A stretch of 64,000 bases of DNA from CAYVOV01 sp964453525 (GTDB lineage: Bacteria; Chloroflexota; Dehalococcoidia; Dehalococcoidales; UBA2162), in NCBI GenBank assembly GCA_964453525.1, contig CAYVOV010000022.1, positions 8,354 to 72,353 on the forward strand, read 5' to 3'. Position 1 is the first letter of the stretch. Each line of letters begins with the position of its first letter. The translations under genes were made by a program, and so were the position numbers. Shown here in pieces: positions 8,814-18,043 of the stretch. The notes beneath the pieces are model-generated. The model saw nothing but the letters and a program-made list of their open reading frames with translations. It had not been told where the DNA came from and made no database searches.

Positions 8814-9635
8814 CTATCTCGTCATTTTTCTTGTGAATGTAACCAGGAATAGAGCCATCATAAAGATACCGATAAATGCTTCGAATGCTCCTAAAGCTTT
8901 CACCGAGCCTGTTGGTTGTGGCGCCCAGCTTCCATAACCCAGAGCGGTAAAAGAGACAGCACTATAGTAAAGGCTATTCAGAAAAGTATTGGGAGAAAGT
9001 GTACCTATAGCAAGATATATTAGCGCCAGTCCGAATATAACTGCTGCAGCTGAGATGATTACTCGCTCCCAGTTTTCACCATATCCACATAAAATTCTTA
9101 AAATCAAGCTCCAGAGTTTCAGATGCGGTTCTTTTCTCCATTTTCGCGCTTTCCTCTTTGCCTCCATCTCCCGGTAATAGAATTTACCAGCTACGTCATA
9201 CATACCAGCATTAGTGTGTAAGTTCTTAAGTCGACGATATGAGATTAATGCAGTAGTGTAAGTTTTCGCTATCTCTTCCCACAAAATGTAGTTTCCCCAA
9301 TCTATATCCTCTAATCTTGTATCAGAAGAAAATTGGGCAGACCAAAGAAGTGCTCTTTCAAGACGAGCAAAGTGTAATTCAGCATTTTCTAAATGGGCAA
9401 ATTCTAAGTAGACACCTTCTAGGTGGGAACCAGTTAAAATAGATTCCTCAAAATGAGCTTTCTTCAAAAAAGATTCCTTAAGAATAATCTTTCTAAGATT
9501 CAGTTTGCTCAGGTCAATCCCCTCCTCGAAAAATTTCCGAGAAAGGTCAAGCCCCTCGGCTGTCCCCCCATTTTCTTCTATCAGTCTGAGAACATCTTCT
9601 CGGGTATAGGGATGTTCCTTAGTACCATCTCCCAT
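8814..9635 (-). CDS. Pentapeptide-repeat protein fused to a two-TM potassium-channel pore
   Basis: Residues about 25-110 are pentapeptide-like repeats (LSKLN, LKKAH, FEESI, LTGSH, LEGVY, LENAE), forming a right-handed quadrilateral beta-helix. The C-terminal third has one TM helix (about 180-205), a pore loop with SFTALGYGSW and a second TM helix. GYG is the potassium selectivity filter, so this is an Ion_trans_2 type channel with a pentapeptide regulatory domain. It starts 2 bases after the ispG stop, with its GGAGAGG ribosome site inside ispG. What the repeat domain senses is not known. Confidence 0.85.
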   Translation of the reverse strand: MGDGTKEHPYTREDVLRLIEENGGTAEGLDLSRKFFEEGIDLSKLNLRKIILKESFLKKAHFEESILTGSHLEGVYLEFAHLENAELHFARLERALLWSAQFSSDTRLEDIDWGNYILWEEIAKTYTTALISYRRLKNLHTNAGMYDVAGKFYYREMEAKRKARKWRKEPHLKLWSLILRILCGYGENWERVIISAAAVIFGLALIYLAIGTLSPNTFLNSLYYSAVSFTALGYGSWAPQPTGSVKALGAFEAFIGIFMMALFLVTFTRKMTR

Positions 9636-9637
9636 CT

Positions 9638-10684
9638 TTATAACCTCTCCACTTCCTCCATGAGGACGCGGACGAAGTCTTTTTCTTGGATGGTAGCGAT
9701 TTGTTCGCCTTTTTTGAAGAGGACGGCTCTGCCTTTGCCGCAGGCGATTCCCACATCGGCATCCTTCGCCTCGCCGGGACCGTTCACCACGCAGCCCATC
9801 ACCGCCACCTTAACCGGCTTCTTAATCTTGAGCAGTTCCTGCTCCACCGCTTCGGCTATTTTTATAATATCCACCTCGGTACGCCCGCAGGAGGGGCAGC
9901 TTACCAGCACCGGTCCGTGCTGGCGGAGGTCGAGGCTTTTCAGAATCTCATATCCGGCGATTACCTCTTCCCGGGGGTGAGTGGTCAGGGAAACGCGGAT
10001 GGTATCGCCGATTCCCATGTAAAGCAGGGTGCCGATGCCGACACTGCTTCGGATAACACCGGTGCGGGGAGTCCCCGCCTCGGTGATGCCGACGTGGAGC
10101 GGGTAGGGGACTTTATCCGCTATGTCCTGATAAGCTTCGATTGTAGTCGGTACATCAAAGGCTTTCAGGGAGATTTTTATAAGGTCGAAGTCGAGGCTTT
10201 CCAGCAGTTCAATCTGCTCCATCGCCGCGGCAACCATTTTCTGGGCGGTGGTATGTTCCGGGTTCACCTTTTTCGGCAAACTACCGGCATTCAGTCCGAT
10301 GCGGATAGGGACATCCCTTTCTTTGGCCACTGTGACCACAGCTTTCACCTTTTCCGGCTCGCTGATGTTGCCCGGATTAAGCCGCAGACCATCAACGCCC
10401 GACTTCAGCGACTGCAAAGCCAGACGGTAATCGAAATGGATATCGGCAATCAGGGGGATAGAGATAGCCTTCTTAATCGGTTCCAAGGCTTCCGCTGCCT
10501 GCATATCCGGCACGGCGACGCGGATAATCTCGCAGTCGAGTTCCTCAAGTTCTTTAATCTGGTTAACAGTAGACATAACATCACGTGTATCGGTGTTTGT
10601 CATCGACTGCACCACTATTGGAGCATTACCGCCAACAGTCACGTCACCAATCAGGATGGGTTTTGATTTTCGCCTGTTAATCAT
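9638..10684 (-). CDS. ispG: 4-hydroxy-3-methylbut-2-enyl diphosphate synthase
   Basis: The 348-residue flavodoxin/ferredoxin-dependent [4Fe-4S] enzyme converts MEcPP to HMBPP in the MEP isoprenoid pathway. The N-terminal TIM barrel has IVVQSMTNTDTRD, ADIHFDYRLA and GLRLNPGNI. The cluster cysteines are in CPSCGRTEVD and CVVNGPGEA. With dxr at 14006-15154 it shows that the MEP route is used. It is normally adjacent to rseP; here a flavoprotein gene and repeats intervene. Confidence 0.97.
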   Translation of the reverse strand: MINRRKSKPILIGDVTVGGNAPIVVQSMTNTDTRDVMSTVNQIKELEELDCEIIRVAVPDMQAAEALEPIKKAISIPLIADIHFDYRLALQSLKSGVDGLRLNPGNISEPEKVKAVVTVAKERDVPIRIGLNAGSLPKKVNPEHTTAQKMVAAAMEQIELLESLDFDLIKISLKAFDVPTTIEAYQDIADKVPYPLHVGITEAGTPRTGVIRSSVGIGTLLYMGIGDTIRVSLTTHPREEVIAGYEILKSLDLRQHGPVLVSCPSCGRTEVDIIKIAEAVEQELLKIKKPVKVAVMGCVVNGPGEAKDADVGIACGKGRAVLFKKGEQIATIQEKDFVRVLMEEVERL

Positions 10685-10810
10685 TTTATTTCCCCGGTTA
10701 AGTTATCCCTATAGGCTTTTACTTAATCATGGTTGCCTGTGCAACCATGATTATCTATATTTCTTTCGCCGCTATGGTTCCCTTCGGCTTCGCTCAGGAC
10801 AGGCTAGCTA

Positions 10811-10874
10811 CTCACCCTGAGCGGCATTCATTCCCACTCACCCTGAGCGGCATTCATTCCCGCTCACCCTGAGC
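10811..10874. repeat. Tandem 26-base repeat
   Basis: Two full copies of a unit beginning CTCACCCTGAGCGGCATTCA (10811-10836 and 10837-10862) and the start of a third (10863-10874) lie between ispG and the FAD oxidoreductase. The unit resembles the CACCCTGAG segment of repeat family R3. No coding function is seen. Confidence 0.75.
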
Positions 10875-10922
10875 TTGTCGAAGGGTCTCCAACCAAGATT
10901 GAGAAGAATCCCCCATAGATTA

Positions 10923-10950
10923 CCACGTCGCTACGCTCCTCGCAATGACA
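10923..10950. repeat. Palindromic repeat family R1, partial copy
   Basis: ACGTCGCTACGCTCCTCGCAATGACA is the right end of the family found complete at 27323-27436 and 41242-41329. Only one end is present here. The gap 10685-10978 contains this fragment and the tandem repeat, with no gene. Confidence 0.7.
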
Positions 10951-10978
10951 GCGAATTCAGCCAATTGCAGACAGAACT

Positions 10979-12883
10979 TCATTTACCTTCGTAAACACCG
11001 GTGTAGTCTTTGTTGTGAGCCGCGTAGCTTTCCTTCAGGTTGCCCCAGTATCCCAGCGGCAGTTCGCCGGTTTTTACCCTGCCGTTTTCAAGTTTGAGGG
11101 TAATGAACTTGTTCCATTCCGGCGGGTCGACTTCCGGATAATCTATACGGTGAAAGTCAAGGTAATTGCTGCTTGCCTTACGTGCCAGGGAAGCATTTAG
11201 AGCAATCTGGCCATAGGTAAGGATGCTGATATCCTCGAGGCTGCGCATCAGCTTGTGGGGGTCAAGGGCGTACAGCTTCGGCACCCAGTTCTGCTCGATG
11301 TCATTCAGGGCATCCAGCCCCATATTGAAAAGCGCTTCGGTCTTGAATTCGCTGCAGAAGTACTGCATCGTTCTGCTGATTCCGGCGTGCAGCTCCTTCC
11401 ATTCGATGCTCTCCGTTCTCTTAACCGGAGCAAAGACCCTTGACTTCTCTGCCGCCACCTGGTCTTTTGAAACCACCGGCTCTCCAGCCTGCGCTGCATA
11501 ATCGGCAGCTTTTCTGCCGGCATACCGTCCTGTGGCTGCCGCGTAACTGTGGTCACCGGGAGAAAATATCTGCTCTCCGGCGGCGTAAAGCCCGTCAAGG
11601 GTTGTTTTCAAATCCCAGTCGACAAGGACACCGCCCCGGTCGCGTCCGCTATCAACCGAGCGCCACTGCGGCGGGCTGGTTCCCTCGATAAGCTGGTAGT
11701 TCTGAAGCTGGTCCTTGCTGATATCGAAACCCGCCCTGGTATAGGTATCAACGATTATTTTTGTTGTCGCTTCTTCCTGAAGCATCATGTTCCAGGTGAT
11801 TTCCCGCTCATCTTCCGGCATAGCCGGGAAATCACCGTAGAAGGGCAGGGCATACTCGCCCTTCATGACACTCTCGCGGATGCTGTCCCACCGTGGCATC
11901 CGGGGACCCGGCGAGCCTGCATCAGCCCATCCCTGAGTCGGAACCGGCAGTTTCTTGCCGTTAGCATCGACAAGGGGAACATTCTCATAGCTGGCATCAC
12001 CGGCGCCACTGTACCAGGTGTGTTTGTAGCCGGTCCCGAGTCTAAGCATACCGGATTTCTCCATCATGGTAAGCCCGGCACCGGCTTTCCAGGCCATGGC
12101 AATTCCGTCGCCGGAATTAGCCCGCGACCTGAAGGTGGTAATACCGGACAGTTCGGTGTTAAAAACCCAGACTGAACCGATTCCCGCCGTGGCAAGAACG
12201 GTAGCCCTGGCTTTAAAAACCATAAACTCGCCGGTCCTATTATTGACTCCCGTAGCGCCGATTACCCTGGCACCCTGAACGCCGCCTTCGGTCAAGAGGC
12301 TGGTCACCATGACTCTATCATAGATTTTGACTCCCAGGCGCTCGCATTCCTTTTTCAGCGCCGGCTTAAATGTCGTCCCCCAGACACGAAAACAGGCATT
12401 AATCGGCTGATATCTTGGTGAAAGCATGAATTTTGTCTTTTCATCCCTGCCCCTGGCACCAACATATTTATCCTCAGAATCCCTTATTTTACCGCCCATT
12501 TTTTCCAGTTCCAGAAGGGCGTCGTACCCTTCCAGGCACTGTATCAAACGGCCGATACCGCAGGTATATCCGCCACTGGCGTCAATAAGGTCCTGCGTCC
12601 GCATTACCGGGTCCATGTTGGACAGAGGACTTGTCATCGGCATTTCCCAGTGGTCGCACCCCGGTCCGCCGGCACCGCTCCTGATTGTTGCCGCCTTTTC
12701 GACAATAACAACCTTTACGCCCTTCCTGGCAGCACTTATTGCCGCCCAGCACCCGGCGATGCCGCCGCCAAGAACCAGGACACCAGCCTCTATTTCCTGC
12801 TCCTTTTCCTGGTCATAACGTATCGGGTATGGCCATTCAGGGGCTGTTTTATTCGTTCTCAGATAATTATGCCAGTCAGTCAT
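10979..12883 (-). CDS. FAD-dependent oxidoreductase, fumarate reductase/AprA-like flavoprotein
   Basis: This 634-residue protein has the N-terminal dinucleotide-binding motif VLVLGGGIAGCWAAISAARKG and the flavoprotein signature RSGAGGPGCDHW. Near the C-terminus is the second FAD contact, LYAAGEQIFSPGDHSYAAATG. The domain order is that of the succinate dehydrogenase/fumarate reductase/adenylylsulfate reductase flavoprotein family. No iron-sulfur or membrane-anchor partner is adjacent, so its electron partner and substrate are unknown. It sits within the usually conserved rseP-ispG neighbourhood, 61 bases downstream of rseP, with repeats on its other side, suggesting insertion. Confidence 0.82.
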   Translation of the reverse strand: MTDWHNYLRTNKTAPEWPYPIRYDQEKEQEIEAGVLVLGGGIAGCWAAISAARKGVKVVIVEKAATIRSGAGGPGCDHWEMPMTSPLSNMDPVMRTQDLIDASGGYTCGIGRLIQCLEGYDALLELEKMGGKIRDSEDKYVGARGRDEKTKFMLSPRYQPINACFRVWGTTFKPALKKECERLGVKIYDRVMVTSLLTEGGVQGARVIGATGVNNRTGEFMVFKARATVLATAGIGSVWVFNTELSGITTFRSRANSGDGIAMAWKAGAGLTMMEKSGMLRLGTGYKHTWYSGAGDASYENVPLVDANGKKLPVPTQGWADAGSPGPRMPRWDSIRESVMKGEYALPFYGDFPAMPEDEREITWNMMLQEEATTKIIVDTYTRAGFDISKDQLQNYQLIEGTSPPQWRSVDSGRDRGGVLVDWDLKTTLDGLYAAGEQIFSPGDHSYAAATGRYAGRKAADYAAQAGEPVVSKDQVAAEKSRVFAPVKRTESIEWKELHAGISRTMQYFCSEFKTEALFNMGLDALNDIEQNWVPKLYALDPHKLMRSLEDISILTYGQIALNASLARKASSNYLDFHRIDYPEVDPPEWNKFITLKLENGRVKTGELPLGYWGNLKESYAAHNKDYTGVYEGK

Positions 12884-12944
12884 CTATCCTACCTCCGCAA
12901 TAGATTTGCCCTCCGGCATTCAACTGGCGGTGAACCGGTAATTT

Positions 12945-14009
12945 TTATGAAATCAGGCTTTCTCCGCTTATGATGCGCATAATGTCCTGGTAAGTGATAG
13001 CCAGGAAAAACACCATAATCAGGGCAAAGCCGACGAGGTGTATCAGCCCTTCAGCCTTCGGCGGAATACGCTTGCCGCGGCGTACCCACTCGACGAGAAC
13101 GAATATTATCCTGCCGCCATCAAGAGCAGGAAGGGGGAATAAATTAACTATTGCCAGGTTCATACTGAGAAAGGCGGCAAATTCGAGAAGAGGGCTGAGC
13201 CCGGATCGGGCTATCTCTCCTGTTACCTGGGCAATTCCCACCGGTCCGGCAATCTCAGCCGGTATAGCTCCGATAATCATGCTGATGATGCCATTTTTAA
13301 ACAGAATGAACGTCTCTATACAGGCAGTTACTCCCATAGGTATCGCTCTCCAGAACGGTAAACTCTCCCTTTCCAGAACCGCTTCCGTGGTAAACAGCCG
13401 CATTCCGGAGGCAGTCTCTCCTTCTGGCGGCTTCCAACGCGGAATAAAACTGACCTCCTCTTCCGTTCCACTATCATGCCGAACCAGAAGGGTGACTTCC
13501 TTCCCCAGGTTCAAATCAATATTACGGTAAACATCCACATTATTGTTGACTGTTTTACCGTTTATACTTAGAATAGTATCTCCGGTCACCATGCCGGCAT
13601 TGCTGGCCGGGGAGTCCGGAGCTACCTCTCTCACCATTGTCTGCCCGATTACCAGGCTATGAGGCACCATAAAAGCAATGGCGAAAAGGAGGAGGGGCAA
13701 TAAGAAATTCATAATAGAACCGGAACTGAGGACAAGCAGCCTTGCCCAGACACTTTTACCTGCCAGGCTGCCCGGCACCTCCGGGTCTTCTTCGCCGGCC
13801 ATCTTCACAAAACCGCCTAGCGGTATTGCATTCAAAGAGTATGTTGTATCGCCCCGCTTTATGGATATTAACCGCGGAGGATAAAAGAGTCCGAACTCTT
13901 CAACCTTCACTCCCGTAGCCTTGGCAGTAACAAAATGCCCGATTTCATGAGCAAGAATAAGCACTATAATTACCGCCAGGAAGGATACAATTGTAATTAC
14001 TACTGTCAC
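12945..14009 (-). CDS. rseP: Site-2 protease RseP, PDZ-containing membrane zinc metalloprotease
   Basis: The 354-residue integral membrane protease has the zinc motif AHEIGHFVTAKATG (HExxH) in its first TM helix. One PDZ domain spans about residues 120-200 (VAPDSPASNAGMVTGDTIL). The third zinc ligand region is NLFPLPALDGGRI. It performs intramembrane cleavage of substrates such as anti-sigma factors or signal-peptide remnants. Its ATG overlaps the dxr stop by 4 bases. Confidence 0.95.
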   Translation of the reverse strand: MTVVITIVSFLAVIIVLILAHEIGHFVTAKATGVKVEEFGLFYPPRLISIKRGDTTYSLNAIPLGGFVKMAGEEDPEVPGSLAGKSVWARLLVLSSGSIMNFLLPLLLFAIAFMVPHSLVIGQTMVREVAPDSPASNAGMVTGDTILSINGKTVNNNVDVYRNIDLNLGKEVTLLVRHDSGTEEEVSFIPRWKPPEGETASGMRLFTTEAVLERESLPFWRAIPMGVTACIETFILFKNGIISMIIGAIPAEIAGPVGIAQVTGEIARSGLSPLLEFAAFLSMNLAIVNLFPLPALDGGRIIFVLVEWVRRGKRIPPKAEGLIHLVGFALIMVFFLAITYQDIMRIISGESLIS

Positions 14010-15154
14010 TTATTATCTCCGCCTGCAAACTGCTTTACTTTCTCCCTCGCCCAGGCATCCGCCTTCAGGAGTTCCTCAATACTGGGGGAAGCTACGGGCT
14101 GATGCTCGGCCAGCGTTTGCTGAATAAGACCGGCGATATCGGTGAACCCTATACGTTTGGAAAGGAAAAGCTCAACGGCAACCTCATCGGCGGCACTGAG
14201 TACCGCCGGGCAGGTCCCTCCCCTGATTCCTGCGTCCACGGCCAGCTTCAGGCAGGGAAAAACCTCGAAGTCGGGCTGTTCGAAGGTCAGGCTGCTGATA
14301 CCGCTCCAGTCCAGCTTTTTCAACTGCGGATTGGGGAGCCGCTCGGGATAAGACAGAGCGTATTGAATAGGAAGACGCATATCCGGATTACTCAACTGGG
14401 CTTTAACCGAGCCGTCCACAAACTCCACCATTGAATGTATTATACTCTGGGGATGAATGACCACGCTAATGTTTTCATAGGGTATACCGAATAGCCAGTG
14501 GGCTTCGATTACCTCAAGCCCCTTGTTCATCAGCGTAGCCGAATCTATTGTCACCTTCTTTCCCATCTGCCAGGAAGGATGTTTCAGAGCCTGTTCCGGG
14601 GTAATTCCCTTCATATCATCCGGAGAATAACTGCGGAAAGGTCCTCCTGAAGCGGTCAGGATAATTCGTGCCGCCGGCTGTGTTTCCCCGGTCAGGCACT
14701 GCCAGATGGCACTGTGCTCACTGTCAACGGGTAGAATCCGGGCATTATTAGCTCTGGCCTCACGGGTAATAATATCACCGGCAATAACAAGTGACTCCTT
14801 GTTAGCCAGGGCGATTGTCTTACCGGCTTTCACTGCCGCCAGTACTGCCTTCAATCCTGCTTTCCCCGAAGTAGCGACAACGACGGTATCAATAAGAGGG
14901 TGGCAGGCGATATCCTCAAGGGACATCAGTTGATAGCCGGTACCGGGCAACTCCGGCAGTGCCACGTTTTCCTGATAATAGACAAACCGGGGTCTAAACT
15001 CGCTGATTTGTCTGGAGAGTAAATCAGTGTTATTACCAGCGGCAAGTCCGAGAATCTCGAAGTGTTCAGGCAGGGCGCGGACAACTTCGAGCGTCTGCTG
15101 TCCTATCGAGCCTGTTGAGCCGAGGACAGCCAGTCTTTTTACTGTACTACCCAT
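14006..15154 (-). CDS. dxr: 1-deoxy-D-xylulose 5-phosphate reductoisomerase
   Basis: The 382-residue enzyme commits DXP to the MEP pathway. The NADPH-binding motif GSTGSIGQQTLEVV is at the N-terminus, the metal-binding site is in LPVDSEHSAIWQ, and ASGGPFRSY and MNKGLEVIEAHWLF are intact. It overlaps cdsA by 16 bases and rseP by 4, so it is central in a tightly packed operon. Confidence 0.97.
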   Translation of the reverse strand: MGSTVKRLAVLGSTGSIGQQTLEVVRALPEHFEILGLAAGNNTDLLSRQISEFRPRFVYYQENVALPELPGTGYQLMSLEDIACHPLIDTVVVATSGKAGLKAVLAAVKAGKTIALANKESLVIAGDIITREARANNARILPVDSEHSAIWQCLTGETQPAARIILTASGGPFRSYSPDDMKGITPEQALKHPSWQMGKKVTIDSATLMNKGLEVIEAHWLFGIPYENISVVIHPQSIIHSMVEFVDGSVKAQLSNPDMRLPIQYALSYPERLPNPQLKKLDWSGISSLTFEQPDFEVFPCLKLAVDAGIRGGTCPAVLSAADEVAVELFLSKRIGFTDIAGLIQQTLAEHQPVASPSIEELLKADAWAREKVKQFAGGDNK

Positions 15155-15975
15155 ACAACATAATAGTATACCACCACGCCGGCAAAGACAACGCTGTCTA
15201 TCCGGTCAAGGAACCCGCCGTGCCCCGGGATAAACCTGCCTGAGTCTTTTACACCGGCATTCCGTTTGAGAAGAGACTCGGCAAGGTCTCCTGCCTGGCC
15301 AAAAACACTGACAACAATACCCAGAATTACTGCCCGCCACCAGTTCAAGGGGAGAATGAGAGGCGTCGGCAGTATAAAAAACAGACTGATAATTACCGCG
15401 CCGAAAATTCCGCCGATAGCTCCTTCCCGGGTCTTTCCCGGGCTGATTTGCGGAGCGAGCTTACGCCTGCCGAATCTCCTTCCTACAAAAAAAGCGGCGG
15501 TGTCAAAAGCGAAGGTAACAAACAGCGTATAGAATACCCAGTTCCTGCCATCCTCGACACCTCGCATTGCTACCAGATAACCAAGTAGCCATCCTACATA
15601 TAGAATCCCTGCCACCGTCCATGCCCAGCTTACGAACGTTTTTTCTTTCTCCGTCCGTAAAAGCAGCCAGATTAGAGGTAGAACCACTGCCGAGGTCAGC
15701 AAGAACGGTGTAAGCAGAGCAGGGTTAAACTGAGACTCAAGTATGGATAACAAATTCGAATCACGGCTGATGATGAAGAGCAGCGTCCAGAGTATGCCGA
15801 AGATAGTCAGTGACCTTACCTTATAGACATCAACCAGCCGGTAGAATTCGGACACTGCCAGTATCCCCCAGACAGCTACAAGTATGGAAAACCAGGGTAA
15901 GGGCGAGTCGAACCATACGGCAGCAATCAGGAGAGGGATTCCCCACAGCGCAGTAATGACTCTTTTCTTGAGCAT
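15139..15975 (-). CDS. cdsA: Phosphatidate cytidylyltransferase
   Basis: The 278-residue polytopic membrane protein makes CDP-diacylglycerol. The C-terminal signature is present as KRNAGVKDSGRFIPGHGGFLDRIDS, with the catalytic Asp residues. Several hydrophobic helices precede it. It lies 15 bases downstream of uppS and overlaps dxr, as in many bacteria. Confidence 0.95.
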   Translation of the reverse strand: MLKKRVITALWGIPLLIAAVWFDSPLPWFSILVAVWGILAVSEFYRLVDVYKVRSLTIFGILWTLLFIISRDSNLLSILESQFNPALLTPFLLTSAVVLPLIWLLLRTEKEKTFVSWAWTVAGILYVGWLLGYLVAMRGVEDGRNWVFYTLFVTFAFDTAAFFVGRRFGRRKLAPQISPGKTREGAIGGIFGAVIISLFFILPTPLILPLNWWRAVILGIVVSVFGQAGDLAESLLKRNAGVKDSGRFIPGHGGFLDRIDSVVFAGVVVYYYVVWVVQ

Positions 15976-15990
15976 GACTATTAACTGGGG

Positions 15991-16704
15991 TTATAATCCG
16001 CCGAAGCGCCTCTGCCTCCGGCTATAGGACAGCAGTGCTTTATCTATATCTTTCTTACTGAAGTCAGGCCACAGGACTTTGGTAAAGTGATATTCGCTGT
16101 ACGTGGTCTGCCAGATAAGGAAATTACTCAGGCGGAGTTCATCGCCGGTGCGGACTAGAAGGTCGACATCAGGTAAACCGTCAGTATATAGATGGCGGGC
16201 AAATAGCTCCTCATTTATTTCCTGAGGAGTAATGCCGTCAGTTACAATCTTCCGCACCGCATCAAGTATCTCAGCGCGCGAACCGTAATTAAAGGCGACG
16301 CTGAGAGTCATTCGTGTATTGTTTTTCGTCAGCTCCACAGCTTCGTTTATTGATTTCTGCAGGCCAGACGGCAACTCCTGAAGACGCCCGATATGACGGA
16401 GCTTCACGCCTTTACTATGGATATCGTTTACGGTATCCCTGATGAAATTTGCCAGAATTTCAAACAGGCCGTTTACCTCTTCCTCAGGGCGTGACCAGTT
16501 TTCCGTAGAGAAACCATAAAGTGTTACGTACTTTATAGGATACTCATTGAGGTACTCAACCATGCGGTGCATGTTTTCCGCTCCCACCTGGTGCCCGTGA
16601 AGCCTGGGCAGACCCCGCTTTTCAGCCCATCTGCCATTACCATCCGGGACAATGGCTATATGGTTGGGGAGCAGGGGAAACTTATTTGTTTTTGAAGAAG
16701 CCAT
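15991..16704 (-). CDS. uppS: Undecaprenyl diphosphate synthase (cis-prenyltransferase)
   Basis: The 237-residue enzyme elongates farnesyl diphosphate to the C55 carrier lipid used for glycan export. Motifs include IVPDGNGRWAEKRGLPRLHGH, with the catalytic Asp, then YGFSTENWSRP and the C-terminal DLLVRTGDELRLSNFLIWQ. The gene is in line between frr and cdsA. Its presence implies some polyprenyl-carried envelope glycan. Confidence 0.96.
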   Translation of the reverse strand: MASSKTNKFPLLPNHIAIVPDGNGRWAEKRGLPRLHGHQVGAENMHRMVEYLNEYPIKYVTLYGFSTENWSRPEEEVNGLFEILANFIRDTVNDIHSKGVKLRHIGRLQELPSGLQKSINEAVELTKNNTRMTLSVAFNYGSRAEILDAVRKIVTDGITPQEINEELFARHLYTDGLPDVDLLVRTGDELRLSNFLIWQTTYSEYHFTKVLWPDFSKKDIDKALLSYSRRQRRFGGL

Positions 16705-16728
16705 TTCCTTATCTATTTCAACCCCAGC

Positions 16729-17292
16729 TTAGACCTGCATAAGCTCTGCTTCTTTATTTTGTCCGGCTAGCTCAACATCCGATATAAAGCTATCGGTTAT
16801 TTTCTGGAGCTGATTCAAGGCACGCTTCTGCTCATCCTGTGATATATCCTTGCTTTTCTCCTGTTCTCTCAGCCCATCTACAGCTTCACGTCTCAGATTA
16901 CGTATCATTACCCTTCTTTCCTCAACCCTCTTCCTTACCACCTTAATCAGTTCCTGGCGCCGCTCTTCGGAGAGCGGTGGAATATTTATCCTGATTATTT
17001 GCCCGTCACTCATCGGATTGAGTCCGAGGTCAGATGTCTGAATAGCCTTCTCAATGTTACGGATACTGTTTTTATCCCATGGTTGTATAACAAGAAGATT
17101 CGCATCAGGTACGGAAATACCAGCTATCTGATTTAGAGGCAGATAAGCGCCAGCATACTCCACCTTTATATGCTCTATCAAGCTGGGAGTGGCACGACCG
17201 GTTCGGATTGTCGCCAGATCCTGATTCAAACCATCAGCAACCTTTTTCATCTTTTCTTCAATACCAAGCAAAGTCTCTTCAGACATTTTCAT
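16729..17292 (-). CDS. frr: Ribosome recycling factor
   Basis: The 187-residue protein splits post-termination ribosomes together with EF-G. It has the three-helix bundle sequence features RTGRATPSLIEHIKVEYAG and IPPLSEERRQELIKVVRK. It overlaps pyrH by 14 bases and precedes uppS by 24, the classic rpsB-tsf-pyrH-frr order. Confidence 0.97.
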   Translation of the reverse strand: MKMSEETLLGIEEKMKKVADGLNQDLATIRTGRATPSLIEHIKVEYAGAYLPLNQIAGISVPDANLLVIQPWDKNSIRNIEKAIQTSDLGLNPMSDGQIIRINIPPLSEERRQELIKVVRKRVEERRVMIRNLRREAVDGLREQEKSKDISQDEQKRALNQLQKITDSFISDVELAGQNKEAELMQV

Positions 17293-18013
17293 TCCTCGTG
17301 GAGACTAAAGTGCCAATAGGTTCGCCAGCAACAACCTTTTCCATACTACGCTCTGCTTGCAGGTCGAATACTATTATGGGTAACTGATTTTCCAGGCACA
17401 GAGATAGAGCAGTGGCATCCATTACTTCAAGACGCATATTTAATGCTTCCATGTAACTGAGGCAGTCATATTTCCTCGCATCTGGATGTTTCTGAGGGTC
17501 GGCACTGTATATACCATCAACATTATTCTTTGCCATCAGCAGGACTTCCGCCTCGATTTCAATGGCTCTCAGAGCGGCAGCGGTATCGGTTGTCATGTAT
17601 GGATTGCCGGTGCCGCCGGCAAAGATAACCACCCTGTCCTTCTCCAGATGTCTGATAGCACGGCGCCTTATATAGGGTTCAGCCACCTGCTGAATGCTTA
17701 TAGCTGTTTGAGTTCTTGTGGTAACTCCCTCTCTCTCCAGCATATCCTGGAGGGCCAGGGCATTAATAACCGTTGCCAGCATTCCGGCATAATCAGCGGT
17801 GACCCTGTCCATTCCGTCCTGTTCCGCCTTAGCCCCGCGCCAGATATTGCCACCGCCCACCACAATGCCAACGCCCACCCCCATTTCTCTTACCTGCTTT
17901 ATCTGTTTGGCAACTCTGGATAACACGGAGGCATCAATACCATAGTCTTCGGTACCGCTGAAAGCCTCTCCGCTGAGTTTGAGCAAGACTCGTTTGTATC
18001 TGGTAGTAACCAT
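17279..18013 (-). CDS. pyrH: Uridylate kinase
   Basis: The 244-residue amino-acid-kinase-fold enzyme phosphorylates UMP to UDP. The motifs KRVLLKLSGEAF, GIVVGGGNIWRGA and FAGGTGNPYMTTDTAA are all intact. It is 30 bases downstream of tsf and overlaps frr. Confidence 0.97.
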   Translation of the reverse strand: MVTTRYKRVLLKLSGEAFSGTEDYGIDASVLSRVAKQIKQVREMGVGVGIVVGGGNIWRGAKAEQDGMDRVTADYAGMLATVINALALQDMLEREGVTTRTQTAISIQQVAEPYIRRRAIRHLEKDRVVIFAGGTGNPYMTTDTAAALRAIEIEAEVLLMAKNNVDGIYSADPQKHPDARKYDCLSYMEALNMRLEVMDATALSLCLENQLPIIVFDLQAERSMEKVVAGEPIGTLVSTRNENV

Positions 18014-18043
18014 CAGCCTTCTTCTTATGATTTATAATTGAAG

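Noticed and set aside
9686..10666. A 326-codon open frame antisense to ispG
   Set aside because: It mirrors the codon pattern of ispG and shows no motif.
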